From Sphagnum compactum (taxonomy: Eukaryota > Bryophyta > Sphagnopsida > Sphagnales), in the NCBI GenBank assembly GCA_965153455.1, contig OZ234494.1, positions 4,526,001 to 4,590,000 on the forward strand: 64,000 bases of DNA, in the 5' to 3' direction. Positions 37,740-51,300 of this stretch are shown here, one piece after another. Position numbers and translations under genes: made by a program. The notes under the pieces were generated by a model. The model did not search any database and had not been told where the DNA came from. It saw only the letters and a list, made by a program, of their open reading frames with translations. Every line of letters begins with the position of its first letter. Position 1 is the first letter of the stretch.

Positions 37740-37775
37740 AAGCCGTGAGCTCTCGCTTTGTAACTGGATACACTC

Positions 37776-40235
37776 ACTTTGCATCCAAAGACAAGCAACA
37801 AGTTGTCATTTGGACAAGTTCATATTCACCTCGATTTTGGTGCTTTTTTGGAAGGGTGGGTTTGTGCTTAACCAACGTGCCTTTATCTTCCCCGCTTTGC
37901 AGGCTCATGTCACCACTGTGATCGCATTCATAGATCCCATATAACCAAACTATTCATTCCATAGGCTTTAAACCCAAAATTTGACTTTGTTTGCCTTGCA
38001 ATCACATTCACACCAAGCGAGTATCCAAAGAATTTGAAATCTTGTAAGCCCCTTATTATTATTTTTGCAAAGGGAAAAATTAGTTCCAATGGCGAGAATT
38101 TCGAGGAACTACTATAGGGGTGGTTTTTCATAATATTCACAAGCTTCTTATTGGTTTTGCATAATCCTTCATGCAGTCATCCCTAGACAATTCCAGAGAC
38201 ATTTTCAAATATAACTACCTCACTTCATTCCTAATAACTACCTCTTATTCTTATAGCTATCTCACTCATTTTTTTAATAACTCTTTTATCCTCATAAATA
38301 TTTCACCCCTTTTTGTACCCACCAACATAGATGTGAAAAGGCAAATGAACATGGGCCTTTTCATGTCCATGATATTTATATTAATTGAGATTCTATTTGA
38401 CAAATTGACATAAATAATGATGAATTATTGATAATCATATGGGAGTATAATAAAAAGAAAAATCGTCACTAGTAGTGCGTAGCAACACGAAGCTTAGGTT
38501 AATTTATATATTTCATTATTTAATGACATTGCGTCTAAAGCACATAATCCAAATGGAAAATATTTGCATGTCAACTATATTCATCACAAATTTAACGTGT
38601 GATGAATTAATAATTAATAATTAATCATCTAAAATTCATTTATTTATAAACTTGTACATTTTGCATAGGAATATTATGCATTGAAAACACATATGACACA
38701 CAGATACATGTGTTGTTGAATGATTAATGAATCTATAATTGAACGAATGTTACATGAATTTCACTTTTTTTTATAAATTTGTGTGGCTAAATAATAATTT
38801 CACAATTTTTATTTTTCTATTATTAAATATTAATAGGATGTAAGGAAAATAAAAAATAACATTTGATGTACCTTGTCAAAACTACATGCAAATAAGTTGC
38901 AACAAGGAAACCTATCATAAAAATTGTAGAGCATTTAATGTTTTTGCTTAAATGATCCAAGATTACATAGTTTTTCACTAATGTGTATTCATTTTCAAAC
39001 TTTTTAGTTGTAAAAATAGGTTTCAAGTAGGTTTTTTAATTCAATTAACTTTTGATATCAACTTCAATTGAATTTAATGTGCCATGAATATATAAATATA
39101 TATTGTGATGACTTTTTGGAATATATGATGATCTTAATATTTTAACTTAGTACATATTAATGACCCAAGTGTGAACTAATTACCCAACCAATTTTTCCTA
39201 CAAAATCTATTTTTGGTAATTTAATTGAATTTCCAATGACCAAAACTATTCAAAATTCAATATTAAGACTACGTAGGTCTTAGGTCTAAAATTTGCCAAA
39301 TTGCTTTCATTAAACCCTACTCACTAAACTTTCAAATAATACCAAGAAGGCACCCAAATTCACTTATAATTTTTTGTTTTGGTTTAAATAAATTTTCCAT
39401 GGAATTTTTTTCAATATCCAATAAATTTTCCATTGAAGCTTAAAACATTATGAAACCAATTGGTGCACCCCTACCCATTGAAAGCTTTCCAAAGGCACCA
39501 AAAGCATGGCAAAATATTTACCACATATGCAAAATGGTCATCATAAAATTAATAGAACATGTCGCTAACAAGATCACACGATCACAACAGCACAACATTT
39601 TATGTTTTGATGTTTCCCCCATTATACTTTTCATGCTTTTAATTGCATGTGTCAAGATTGATCATCTTCATGACCTTGTCAACTCTCAAAAAGAATGCAT
39701 TAAAACTATTGATTTGTATTTTTCATGCTTTTAATTGCATGTGTCAAGATTGATCATCTTCATGACCTTGTCAAATGTCAACAAGAAAGCATTAAAACCA
39801 TTGATTTACACCACATTTTTAAATGTAAAAAAAAACTAAAAATAAATGTTTCATGTGATATCACACTACACAAAAAGATTCAATTTATGGAGTTGTACAT
39901 AATTGATAGATGGATCACCCAAGCTCATTAATAATATATATCTATTCAAGAAGGTTGTTTGTTTATTGTTTGTTATGTTGAAATTTCCCAAACCATAGTG
40001 ACCCCCATTGTGCTAAATTGGAACCATTGGAATGCTCTCAATGAATAGGGGTGCACTAAAGTGGTTTTGTAATGTCTAGGCTACAATGCAAGAATAATTG
40101 AATATTGAGAACTTTTTTCAAAAAATCCAACTTGAAAAAATGTTTTTAAAAAAAAATGGGGCAAAAATTTAACAAGTTTATTGAAAACCCTTTAACAAGT
40201 AGGATTTTTGGAGGTGACGTTATAAATTTTAAACT
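37776..40235. other. AT-rich intergenic DNA with repeat relics
   Basis: No gene is seen. A segment at about 39155-39265 (CCCAAGTGTGAACTAATTAC, AATTTAATTGAATTTCCAA) is shared with 55730-55825. A segment at about 38870-38950 belongs to the same family as 1005-1075 and 19770-19840. Confidence 0.6.
39631..39815. repeat. 92 bp tandem duplication
   Basis: Two adjacent copies begin TCATGCTTTTAATTGCATGT at 39631 and 39723. They differ by only a few bases, so the duplication is recent. Confidence 0.92.
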
Positions 40236-40239
40236 AAAG

Positions 40240-41215
40240 TGGTGGAGATAAATAAGCACCAATAGAATAACCACCAATAGCCATTAATAAAATAACCACT
40301 ACTAGTCACCAATAAAATAGCCATCAATAGGCACCAATAAAATAACCACCAATGGCTTAAAATAAAATAACCACCAATAATTTATGGTAATTTAAACATT
40401 AACAGCATTAATAGCATAGCCACCAATAGCCACTAATACAATAGCCATTAAAAACCACCAATATCCACCAATAGACACCCACCAATAGCCATTAATAGAA
40501 TAGCCACCAATCGCAACTAATATAATAGCCATTGATAACCACCAATATCCACCAATATCCACCAATATCCATTAATAAAATAGCCACCAATATCCATTAA
40601 TAACCTATGACAATTTAGCCTAAAATAACCACCAATAACCACTAATAGTCATTAATAAAATAGCCATTAATAACAACATTAATAACCACTAATAGAATAG
40701 CAACAATAGCTATTAATAGCCACCAATAGCCATATATTAAAAAATTTAAAAATTTCCAAAAATAATCTAAGTTGAATTAATCTACAATAGACAAAAGTGA
40801 TTTAAAGTGAAATAGCTTACAATAGCCTAGAATTGTCAATAATAACATAAGGTGAAATAACCTTCAATACTCAAAAGTAACCAACAATAGCCTCACATAT
40901 TCAAAAATAGCGTAAGATAAAATAACTTAAAATAGCCAAAAATAACATATAATAGCTATAAGTAACTCAAAATGAAATAGTTTACAATAGCAAAAAAATA
41001 ACTTACAATAACCAAAAATAACTTAAGGTGAAATAAACTAAAATAACCAAAAATAACTTAAAATAATCAAAAGTAGCATAAGGTGAAATAACAAAAAAAT
41101 AACCGAAAATAATTGAAAATAGTCATAAATAACCATAAATAATGTAACGTGAAATAATTTAGATTAATCAAAAGTAACTCTATAATAATTGAAAATAGCC
41201 TAACATAGGTAGTAT
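40240..41215. repeat. ~1 kb degenerate AATAGCCACCAATA-type array
   Basis: The whole interval is built from short variants of AATAGCCACCAATA, AATAACCACTAATA and, further right, AAAATAGCCTAAAATAAC and AGGTGAAATAAC. It shows strong C-strand bias (very few G) and a gradual drift of the unit from left to right. There is no coding potential. This is a cryptic simple-sequence/minisatellite array rather than a transposon with visible ends. Confidence 0.85.
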
Positions 41216-44200
41216 TAATATATTAACAAAAAAATATCCATTTATTAAACATTTTCTTTTTCAAAAGAATGATCATTGAAATGTTATTGAATAATGATAT
41301 TCAAAAAAAAAATTGTTCAAATGATTTTACGCTTTCAAAATGAAATGAATGTGATTATGTACATTATTGAAATTTTTTTTTAAAAATTCGAACCATTTCA
41401 TTTAAACAAAATCTCAATAAGATATGAATTTTCAAATATTATGTTTTTGTAATGTTTAAAATGAAATATTTGATAAATAGAATGCAATGTAACATATCAT
41501 CACAACAAGTAGGGTGGTTTGATGGTAGGGGTATTTGCCTCCATTTTAAAGGTCAAGGGATCAAACTTCACAAATGGTGTGTGCATGGTCAATAATGGTA
41601 AGTTGATCGAATATTTTCTTATCTAGTATTTTATGGTATGTGCTTAAGTTGATTACATGGTTTACATATTTAGGTTTTTTTTAATTTAGCCTAGATAATG
41701 ACACGTGTCATTAATTCACAGGTTGAAAATCATGAAATTATCAATATATTATGTATTAAATAACTTTAATTTAATTGATTTCCATGATGCCTAGTTGATT
41801 AAGTAGCAAGTGAATGGCTTGGTAAATTTGTATTTCACTTGAGAATAACTTTGTTTTACTAAATACTAATGAACCAAATTCGTTGTCCGTAACAATTAGT
41901 CCTAATTCACAAGGGAGTTGACCAATTTTACGATAATAAAAATGTTTAAATTCATTCAAAATCTAGTGAAATCCAAAATGAACTAAGATGCATTTTGCTA
42001 TAGTGAGGTGAAGGTTTGATTCCCATGGATTTCAATAAGAAATGTTCAATTTTTTATTTTATTTTTTATAGCAAAACATGTCATGGATGAATTATGCCAA
42101 AAATTGGTCATATGTATGGTAATTGCAAAACATATGGATTAAATAAAACAATAACCGTGCCCACTTGTAAATAATAATGCAACTACATATGCACCTTTTA
42201 ACTTGTAAGGAAATTATATAATCAACTAATTCGTTAATAATTTGGTCCTCATTGGCATGGTAATAATGAAATCTTATTTCATTGAATTTCATTGCTTCCA
42301 ACTAACTCACTAATGGTCCAATTATTAACTTAATATTATAATTCTCACAAAGCATTTCTAATTCAACAAGAATTTCAAAATAGTTAGACATACATTTGTT
42401 CTTACCTAACCATGTGTAAATTAAACAACATATGGTACAATTACACAAGTTTGTATATTAGGGTAGCCCAATTTAACTTCAATCACACTAAAGGAGTCAT
42501 AGTGAGTGTAACCAACATTTTTTTTTGTTTTTAAGTTTTAGTGTCAAAATCGTATTTATGTTGCAAATATTTAATGTGTTTACATGACAATGTTCTCAAT
42601 ATATCATGAAAACATATGAAATAATCCACAATGAATTGAATGAATACAGAATATTCAAAAGCACTCATAAAACATTATAATTAATATTTTCTAAGTTTTT
42701 TCATTTATATAGGACTTGAAATGTTTTCAAAATGACATAATTATGTACAATATTTATTCATGAATGTGATCATAATCAAACAAATTAAAAACTTTGTCAA
42801 ATAACTATCAAAATTGGTAACTTCTTTACATATATTTATGTGATGTCATTTTAATGTCATGTTAATCATGGGAAGTTGTGTTAAACAATTAATTTGATGT
42901 TGTGGAATTCAAATTTAAAATTCAATCCATCATTTTTTATAACTAATAACAATCTACCAAAGCCAAAACAATTATATATAACTAGTTAGTTGGTAAGATT
43001 CCTTAAGATGTTCAATTCTAAAAGAAGTGTAAACAAAAGTGAAAAGGTGGCATTTCGACCATACCAAAGGGTATATCAATGCTCTGGATGTAGCTCATTT
43101 TTGCATCCAAGAATTAGAGGAGGAAAATGAAAAAAAAGGAGAAAAAAGAGATAAAAAAAAAGAAATTACAAGCAATGTAGACCAAAGGCAAGGAAATACT
43201 AATAATCATGTATGTTTAGAAGAGATCATTCCAATCAACAAGTTTTTTAATAACAAGGAAGCAATAGGAGAAGGTACTAGAACTAAGTACAAGGACATAG
43301 CAACATGTATGGAAATAAACTAAATCAATACCAAAAATCAAAAGAACATTTATGGGATGAAATTCCAAAAATGAATTTTCCAACTTTGACAAAACAAGCT
43401 AGTGCCAAGCCTTGTTCAAGAACAAACAATGTCGATGTAATATTGGAAATGGAATACCTTTATTTTATACTACCTAACACATAAGCATATTACTTAGTAT
43501 ATAGATTTTAGGTTTGTTTTCAAGTTGATGTAGCTCCACCCATGATTGGAACACACGTCTCTGAGAAGTAATTTTTGGTTATGTGGAAAATTGATGACTT
43601 GGGGTGGGGAAAATTCTTCGCTTATAATATCATTTGTTGTTTTATTCAATACTATGAGTCAGATGGCTATGGCATATTAGAATTCACAATGAGATGTTTA
43701 GGTGTTTATGCATTGCATTATTACTGTAGACTAGAAGTCAAATACGTCGATTTAGTTGTAAAAAACTTAGTTGTTATGTGGGGACATTACAATAGCTAAA
43801 AGATAATGTTATGAAAAGAATTAAGGTAGAACAATAACTAATAAACTCCTATAATCATTATAGATAAGTCAATTTTATTTAAGTACATCATAATAGAAAG
43901 TTGATTTGTAGATATAAGGTAGAAAGGCATAGCAATACTCAAACAAACATAACACCAATCAATTATGGAAAACAATAATCAGTTATGCAAAACGATAATG
44001 CAAAGTGATAAGTACTGGATGTCGAAATGATAAAAAAGAATCAATTGTACCAAACAATCTATTAGGCAATTACAACCAACATTGTATTATTTAAGACCAA
44101 TTCTAAGAAATAAAAGGTTTTTTTTATCATTGTATATGTTCTACTTGTCCATTGTGTGTGTGCTTGATGCTTTTGGTAGAAGTGTGTGCAAGGGATGTAA

Positions 44201-47200
44201 AGTCTACATCCTTGAAGAACATATATACAAGGAAATATGAAGCAAGAATTGGCCAAAATTTTTGGAAAAAGTAGGAAAATATACTAACGTAAAATGTACG
44301 AAAAAAAGGAAAAAGGCAATGGGTAATGATATTTATTGTTGGCAGCAAGTCTATTCTATTTTACAATTAGATATTTATTGAAGATGTTGTTATAATTAAT
44401 ATGGCTTCATGGTATTCAAGTTGATAATGTAAAACAAGAACCCAACAACAATATAATTAATAAAATTTAGGTAATTATATTGATTTCTAGAATTATATTA
44501 CTAATAGTGATTGAAAACACAAAAGTTAGTTTTGGTTTGTTAAATTTGTGTTTTTTGTCCATGAGTAAAAACTGCATTGTTGTAAAATTTTGCCCACTTC
44601 TTATATTGAATTTCAAATCATGTTTTATGTACATTATTTCATTGAATGCAACAATTTCAAAAGAATGCACATTGACATTTATAAGCTAGAGTGTCCATAA
44701 ATGGATGTCACCAATATGTAATTTTTTTGCACCCTTGTGGATTATTATGTATCCTAAATCATAATTTTGAATTTTGAATTTTATGAAAAAGATTCTTGTA
44801 CATGATTCTTATGTAATATATAATTATGTACAATTATGAAATTATTTTAAAAGTAATGTTTTACATGAAATGAAGGACCTTTTTAATCTACATGAATTTT
44901 CAAATGTCAATGTACATTAAAAAAACTTGTACATTGATTTATCATAATAGTTTGTAATAAAATCTTAACAACATCTTCTCCCAAAACTTGACAAATTTGT
45001 TGTTGGAAATTTGAGTAAAATGGTTTCCAAACCATTTCACCATTATTTGAATTCTTTTTAACGCCTTATGTACAAGCACTAAATTTGAAAAAAAAACTTA
45101 CAACATAATATTTGTGAAATTCTTATAAACTTTGTGACAGAATTGTATCATGGAATTTAATTAAAGGTTACAATTCATTTTTTAAAATGAAATATGATTT
45201 TTTGGCCCTAAGCTTAAAACATCTAAAAAAATTACATTAATACACTACAATAAAATTGTATGAGGGATTCCCAAATTGTCAAAAGTGAATCACTTTAACT
45301 TGCAAATACAATCTACTGGTTCAAAGTTATTATTGAAAGAAAATTGCAATGCATTGATTTTATGCAATGCATAAAATTTCCATGGCATCCTAAATGGACT
45401 TTGCATGTCCACATTTTTTTTTTGAGTGAAAGTCTTGCATCCCTTTGGGTGAAGGCTATTCATCCATGGACAAATGGCATCCATCCAACATATCGACATT
45501 CATCCATGATGGATAGATGTTAATCATATCCATGGACAAAGGCAATCATTCTGATAATATGGAGTTCAACTTGTCATAGATCCAAATGCACATCTTTTTA
45601 TATTTAATACATCCATATGATCCAACATTTGATGAATATTATATATTTTGGGTTTGATGGATTTCATCCATTGTAGGGACAAGTCAATGCATGGTACTAC
45701 CACATTGTACCACATTGTAACCTATTCATTTGGGGTGCAGTCTATGAAAGTGTACTCTTTGAAGAGAACATCTTAATTTTGATAGACATGATGTTTCCAA
45801 ATACATGTTCTTGCGTATAAACATAAACATAACACAAATAAAATAAAATATCTTAAAGTAGGGACCAACTACCAATTTATTCAAATCTAATAAGTCTATA
45901 AGCCTATACCATGAAAATAGTCCCATGCATTCAATGCGAGTAAGTTATAAACCTTGTTTTTCAACTATATGAATTATTGGTTACCAACATCATTAATAGC
46001 ATCTAAAACCAACATTTGAAAAAATTGAAACTAGGATGAGAATTGTGAAATACAATAGTTACTCTACATTGCATGTCTTAGCCTTAAGGTATCCACTAGG
46101 GCACTTGGGTAGATTGTATTCCAACCTATGATACAACCTTTGTACATTTCAACCTTGGGTAATGGGTTGTATGGGGCAATTTCTACCATGTAAGCCTCCT
46201 TTGACAAGGCAAGGGAGGGCATACATATTTGCCCCAACTAGCCTATTATCGAGTTTATAAAGGTTTATACCTACTAATTAATTAACAAGGTTTCAAGTTG
46301 TCTTCAATGGCAAAATTGGTTGGAAAATATATATGGTTACAATGTATGAATGGTTATGGAGTTGTATTTATTCCCAAACTTCTAAATCAGGCCCTTGTAT
46401 AAAATTTCAAGGTTGTTCTAATAGTCATTCAGCATGAACAATTGACTAAACATGATGAAAATAACTTCAAATTATGATATGAGTCCATAGTTTAAGACTT
46501 CGAATTGGATGACAACATTATGAATTATTAACTTGTAGTAATTTTTGAGTAGAAGTTTTAAGGATGAAAAGAAAATTAGTGTAGTAATAGGAAATAGGAC
46601 TTGTAGAATTAAAAGCATTATCAAATTAATTAGTTTTTAGAGAAAATAAAGATAATATATTGTTCAAGAGGTATCATTAGAAATTTAACTAGGAAAAAAA
46701 TTAGGAAAAAGTGAGAGAAGATGATGATAATGAGTGTGTTATAGAGACAAGTACTTAGGAAAGAAACATAGGACAAAGAAGGCAACTCTGATAATAATGA
46801 TGTAATATCATTCTATTGAATCACATGTGATTTTCTTTTGCAATTCACTATGTTTTCTATGTGTTGGCTTGTGCATATGTTCAATGTGTGTGCGTGTGTA
46901 TTTTACGAAAGTTTCTTGTGTGTGCAAAAAATTGAGGCAAACAAATCCTTGGGGTGATACCATCAGAAATGTCAAATCTTTATTTTATTAAACCCATCAA
47001 TCAAGTTTTAAAAATATTGGAAAACACTTAAATAACTTTGATTATCAATATGAAAGCATTGCAAGAGCAAATCTTTTACAAAGAGTATGATTAGAAAGAA
47101 ATTTCTCATATTAAAGCTCAATACAAGAAAAAAAAAGAAACATGCACATAAATATTGTTGTTTTTCAATATGGTACAATATTCCAATGTCTTTTTTTTTT

Positions 47201-47515
47201 AATGTGAAAACACCTCCTTGCACAAAAGATAGTTTCATCAATGGAAATGACTTTCTCCCATTTGCATGCAAAACTTTCATCATTCAAATAAAATGCCTTG
47301 AATTATATGATAGTGAAGGCTTTTTTGTGTAGACCTAAACTTAGGCTACCACCTTCTAAACTATGACCTTCAAAATAGGGGAAACCATAAAAAACATGAC
47401 ATTAATGACATGGTCAGGAATGTCATTAATCATCCCCAAGTTGAAATTTTGATATTTCAAATATTTTAACATTCAAATTTTCTAAGTAAAAAATTCACCA
47501 AACCTTTTGAAAATT
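41216..47515. other. AT-rich intergenic DNA, no gene seen
   Basis: Short open frames do not resemble known proteins. The 94-codon frame at 43039-43323 is Lys/Glu/Asn-rich and unsupported. tRNA-like relics occur near 41514-41580 and 42023-42036. Confidence 0.55.
41512..41580 (+). repeat. tRNA-like sequence, possible SINE head or tRNA relic
   Basis: GGTTTGATGGTAGGGG resembles a D-arm/A-box and GGTCAAGGGATCAAACTT a diverged T-arm/B-box at tRNA-like spacing. No acceptor stem can be paired, so it is not a functional tRNA gene. A second B-box-like GGTTTGATTCC lies near 42024. Confidence 0.3.
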
Positions 47516-47519
47516 CTTT

Positions 47520-48240
47520 AAAATTGGACATGATTCAAAAGCACGGGTAGTAACTTGAGCAATTTTGATTAATCCCCAAAGTTTCTAGGTTCTCTTTTTC
47601 AATTGATTAAGGTTTCAAGAGATTTAATTGAATTGTCCTTTCTTTTGAGAGGATTGCATTTAATTCATAACCCACTTTCCTCTTCCATTTTGGTTTTGCA
47701 TTTGACAATTTCAGGGTTTCAAATAGCATTCAATCTTTTTATTTGGCCAAACCTTCTGAAATTTATTTTAACACCAAACATCAATCACAGGTAAAGTAAG
47801 CAGCTATTTATCTAAAGCAATTTTGATTAGCATAGGTGAATAGCAAGTTCGTCAGGTTTCCACCAAATAATTATTTATTTTTAAACGTTCTATTTCGCCA
47901 ATAAAATACTCTCAAATATTCCAAAAGATGCTTCATTTTCCTTCACTAAACAATTTTTCTTGAGAAAAATTATTTTTTGAAATTTTCAGCCCGTCTAAAA
48001 AATAATATAATTTTTTTCGAACCTGCTATTCAACTCTGGTTAGTCCCCAATGTTTTTAGGTTTCTTTTTCTCTCTCTCTCTCTCTGAACAGATTCGTCGT
48101 TCGAAAGATATCATCAATCTACAATCGACTGTTTTCATCCATTTCTTATTTCTCAATTCATAACCCTAATGCAATTGTCGTCCTTCATTTTCCCCATTTC
48201 CCCTCTTTTTTTTTGGTTTTGCGATTGACCATTTTAGGGT
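47520..48240. promoter_or_regulatory. Upstream/5' leader region of succinyl-CoA ligase gene, duplicated
   Basis: Two diverged direct copies about 470 bp apart: the outer (about 47555-47730) and the inner (about 48035-48240, next to the gene) share (T/A)GTCCCCAA-like sequence, a TAGGTT-TC-rich stretch, AATTCATAACCC, TTTTGGTTTTGC and TTGACAATTTCAGGGTTT against TTGACCATTTTAGGGTTTGC. The inner copy holds a TC run at 48069-48085. The inner copy is probably the real 5' leader. No TATA box can be assigned with confidence. Confidence 0.5.
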
Positions 48241-48374
48241 TTGCTTCTGCTGTCATCGAAGTCGAAGAAAGAACGCTTGAGTTTCTCACCGAAATCGAAA
48301 AGCGCTGCTGCGATTCCATCGCTGATTGGTCGTCAAGGAAGCGCAAGACGCACTGTCACAGCAGACTACAGGCG

Positions 48375-51300
48375 ATGGCGACAAGGGCCGCATCGCGGAT
48401 CGCTGTGCGCGCAGCCGCGGCCGCAAGAGCTTCTGTCGCATCCTACTTCCCTGCACAACTCTCGGAGGCTACAGAGTCCCTGAACCGATGGACCCCAGGG
48501 AATCATCAAGTGCGTCACCTGAATGTCCACGAGTACCAGGTCTCTCTCCTCCTCTCTTTTCCTTGTGGCTGGGATTGTAGATCATTTTTAGGACAGTGGC
48601 CAACACCCGGGTTTCGTGTCCAGTCTCATCCCATCATGGTCTGTTCTATGTTAGGGTTTCACCAGATGAGATTTCATTAGGATTAGTAGGGCTTTTGTTG
48701 TTTGAGATCTTTGACCTATGCAGTAAGTTTTAGTCCCTTTGTTGGAGTCTGAATGTGTAGGCCACATGCCATTCAGATGGCTGCCAAAAGATTTGGCCTA
48801 AGGTAAAGGCCAAAGAAAGAGAAGAGAGGTGATCTTGATATTGGTTTCTATGGACTTCATCAAATTCTTAATGACCAGATGATCAAATTCATCATGGTTT
48901 CATCAATTGAGATTTCATCAGGTTTACTGGGGCTTTTGTTCTTTGAGATCTTTGACCTATGCAGTATTTTTCAGTCCTTTTTTTGGAGTCTGAATGTGTA
49001 GTCCAAATGCCCATTCAGATGATTGCTGAACAATTTGGCCTAAGGTAAGGCCACATAAAAGAAAAGAGTTGATCTTGATGTTGGTTTTTATGCACTTCAT
49101 CCAAATTTTTCATGTCCAGTGGATTGGATGTGTGTGAGTGGTCCAGGGTGCCAAATTGATGAGCAAGTATGGTGTGAACGTGCCCAAGGGTGTAGTGGTA
49201 TCTTCTGCAGAAGAAGTACCCAAGGTTCTGAACGATGTCTTCCCTGATAATGAAGAGGTGATTTACAGTTCCTTGTGCAAACCTGGTTGTCTTGCTATGC
49301 TGGCCATGTTCAAGGGGACTGTCTTGATTGGTTTGGCCAATTTTCTTGAACTTGGTTTGTTTGTACAATAAAAAGGACTAAGATGAGAAGCAGCAAGGCA
49401 AAGTAAGTTCAGTAATGGGGGCTGGCAGTGCAGCTGGTGGTGAAGAGCCAAATATTGGCTGGTGGGAGAGGTTTGGGCACTTTCAAGAATGGTCTAAAGG
49501 GTGGAGTGCATATTGTCAAGCGAGATGAAGTGGAGGACTTAGCAGGTTTGTGGATTTTCTCCAACTCTACAACCTTGCATCATGTGCACATAAGTGTAAT
49601 TCCTATCCTAGTGGATGTAGGTCATCATTTACTGCATAGCATTTCAGTTTTCTTTTTGGTTTTGAACTCAAGAGTCCATGGAGGGGTTCAGTTTTTCTGT
49701 ATCGTTGCACCTTTTTCATTGTTGGGGAAGAGAAGAGTTGGGTCATTAGCATAGTATTGATTACCAACCAAATTTTTTTTGTGTGAAATTTTGCATTTAT
49801 GCAATGCTTTTTTTTCTTTAACTGTCACAAGATTCCTTATAGATGCCTTTTAGTTTGCCACATTCTGAGGAGAAAAACATGGAAGTCGGCATATTTAGAC
49901 ACTGGGTTCTTGGAGGCCACCAAAACATAGCAGGATTCTAGGAAATGTCTACTGTCCTCTCTGACCTGTCGCCAAATTTTGGCTCTTTCCTCTCGTAGAT
50001 GGTTGCCAGTGTCAAAATTGAAAATTAAAAAAATAAACCCTGCTGATTGCTGTTTAGTTCTGGTGATCTGGGAAACAATTAATAATCACCAATGTGATAG
50101 TTATTTTTGTTTGAAGTAAACCCCCAGGCATTTGGGAGAATTGACTTTGGGTATGCATATCTAACGACCTTCTCATCAATGTTCTCCTCTGTATTGACTT
50201 GACCTGCATGGGCTTGTAACCACAGGCAAGATGTTGGGCCAGATTTTGGTAACCAAACAGACTGGACCAGAGGGAAAACCAGTGAACAAGGTATGAGTCT
50301 GTTCTGGTGACTTTGATCCATGTGTTGCAATCAGATGCCATAAGTTTTCATTGATGTGAATTATATAAGCAAGCTTGCACTTCCCAACATAGGCATCTTC
50401 TATGCACAGAACTGAGGAAGTGTTTTCTGTGAATGTCTGTTAGGTCAAGCTGGCAGTTTTTTTAAATTGTGGTCACTTAGGCTGTGCCAGACAGGAGAGA
50501 TGCTTTCGTTTGAGTCAACTCCTTAATATACCATAAGTCAATGGGGTGAGCTCACTATCTTTGCATTGGTTGGCTGCAGGTGTTTTTGTGTGAGAAATTG
50601 GCCTTGATCAATGAGATGTACTTCGCTATTGCATTGGATCGAGCCAGTGCTGGCCCTGTAAACTCTTCACATCCTGTGTTTATGTTAACAGAGATAGTGG
50701 TGGAGATTGCTTTTGTTTGATCCACACCAGCTGGTTGAGATACCAAGTGAAGCAGATACATGGGCAGGAACACTGTGCAGAATGATCAACATTTGCTTGC
50801 TTGACAGGTGATCATTGCATGTGCCAAAGGAGGCACCAGCATCGAGGATCTCGCAGAGAAGTATCCCGACATGATCATTAAGGTTATGTACCACCTTTTG
50901 TCAGTTCAGCAGTTCAATATCCCTCTCAACTGTGAATACAGTTTTTTCTCCCTTCAATCTGCGGAGCCCTCTAGTTGCAGTGGCCCCACAAAGTTATCTG
51001 ACATGCTCTAAGCAAAGGGTGCAGGTACCAGTCAGCATTAGAGATGGCATCACTGATGCAGAGGCTGAGAAGGTGGTCAAGGGGCTGGCTCCAAAGAAAG
51101 CAGATATTAAGGGGGGAATAGATCAAGTCAAGAAACTCTACAAGCTTTTTACAGAGTCTGATTGCACTCTTGTTGAAGTAGGTTTACCAGCCTAGTTATC
51201 CACAATGATAAGAATGCTGCACTGCTTTAAAGGGGCAAGATTCTCTGTTGGGTAATGTTGCATCATAGAAATTTGTAGCCTGCATGTACCCTGCATGGAA

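Larger units (their letters stand above)
29291..37775. mobile_element. Putative large (~8.5 kb) DNA transposon with inverted termini
   Basis: An inverted pair bounds the block: 29351-29382 begins GAGTGAATTAACAGCCACCA and its reverse complement occurs at 37708-37739 with one mismatch over 32 bases; weaker similarity extends on both sides (GTGTA...GAGCTC upstream, GGATG-type sequence inward). Just inside each end are C-rich/G-rich subterminal repeats based on CCTACC (29530-29720, and reverse-complemented at 37500-37610). Inside lie several repeat arrays and a broken C2H2 zinc-finger gene on the minus strand. The exact ends and target-site duplication could not be fixed, so the limits given are approximate. 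No transposase is recognised. It could be a MULE-like or otherwise novel element, or two independent insertions. Confidence 0.5.

Noticed and set aside
41512-41580. Functional tRNA gene
   Set aside because: No acceptor stem or cloverleaf can be formed; the A-box and B-box are both imperfect.
43039-43323. 94-codon Lys/Glu-rich frame as a gene
   Set aside because: Low-complexity composition in AT-rich DNA; no homology or splice context.
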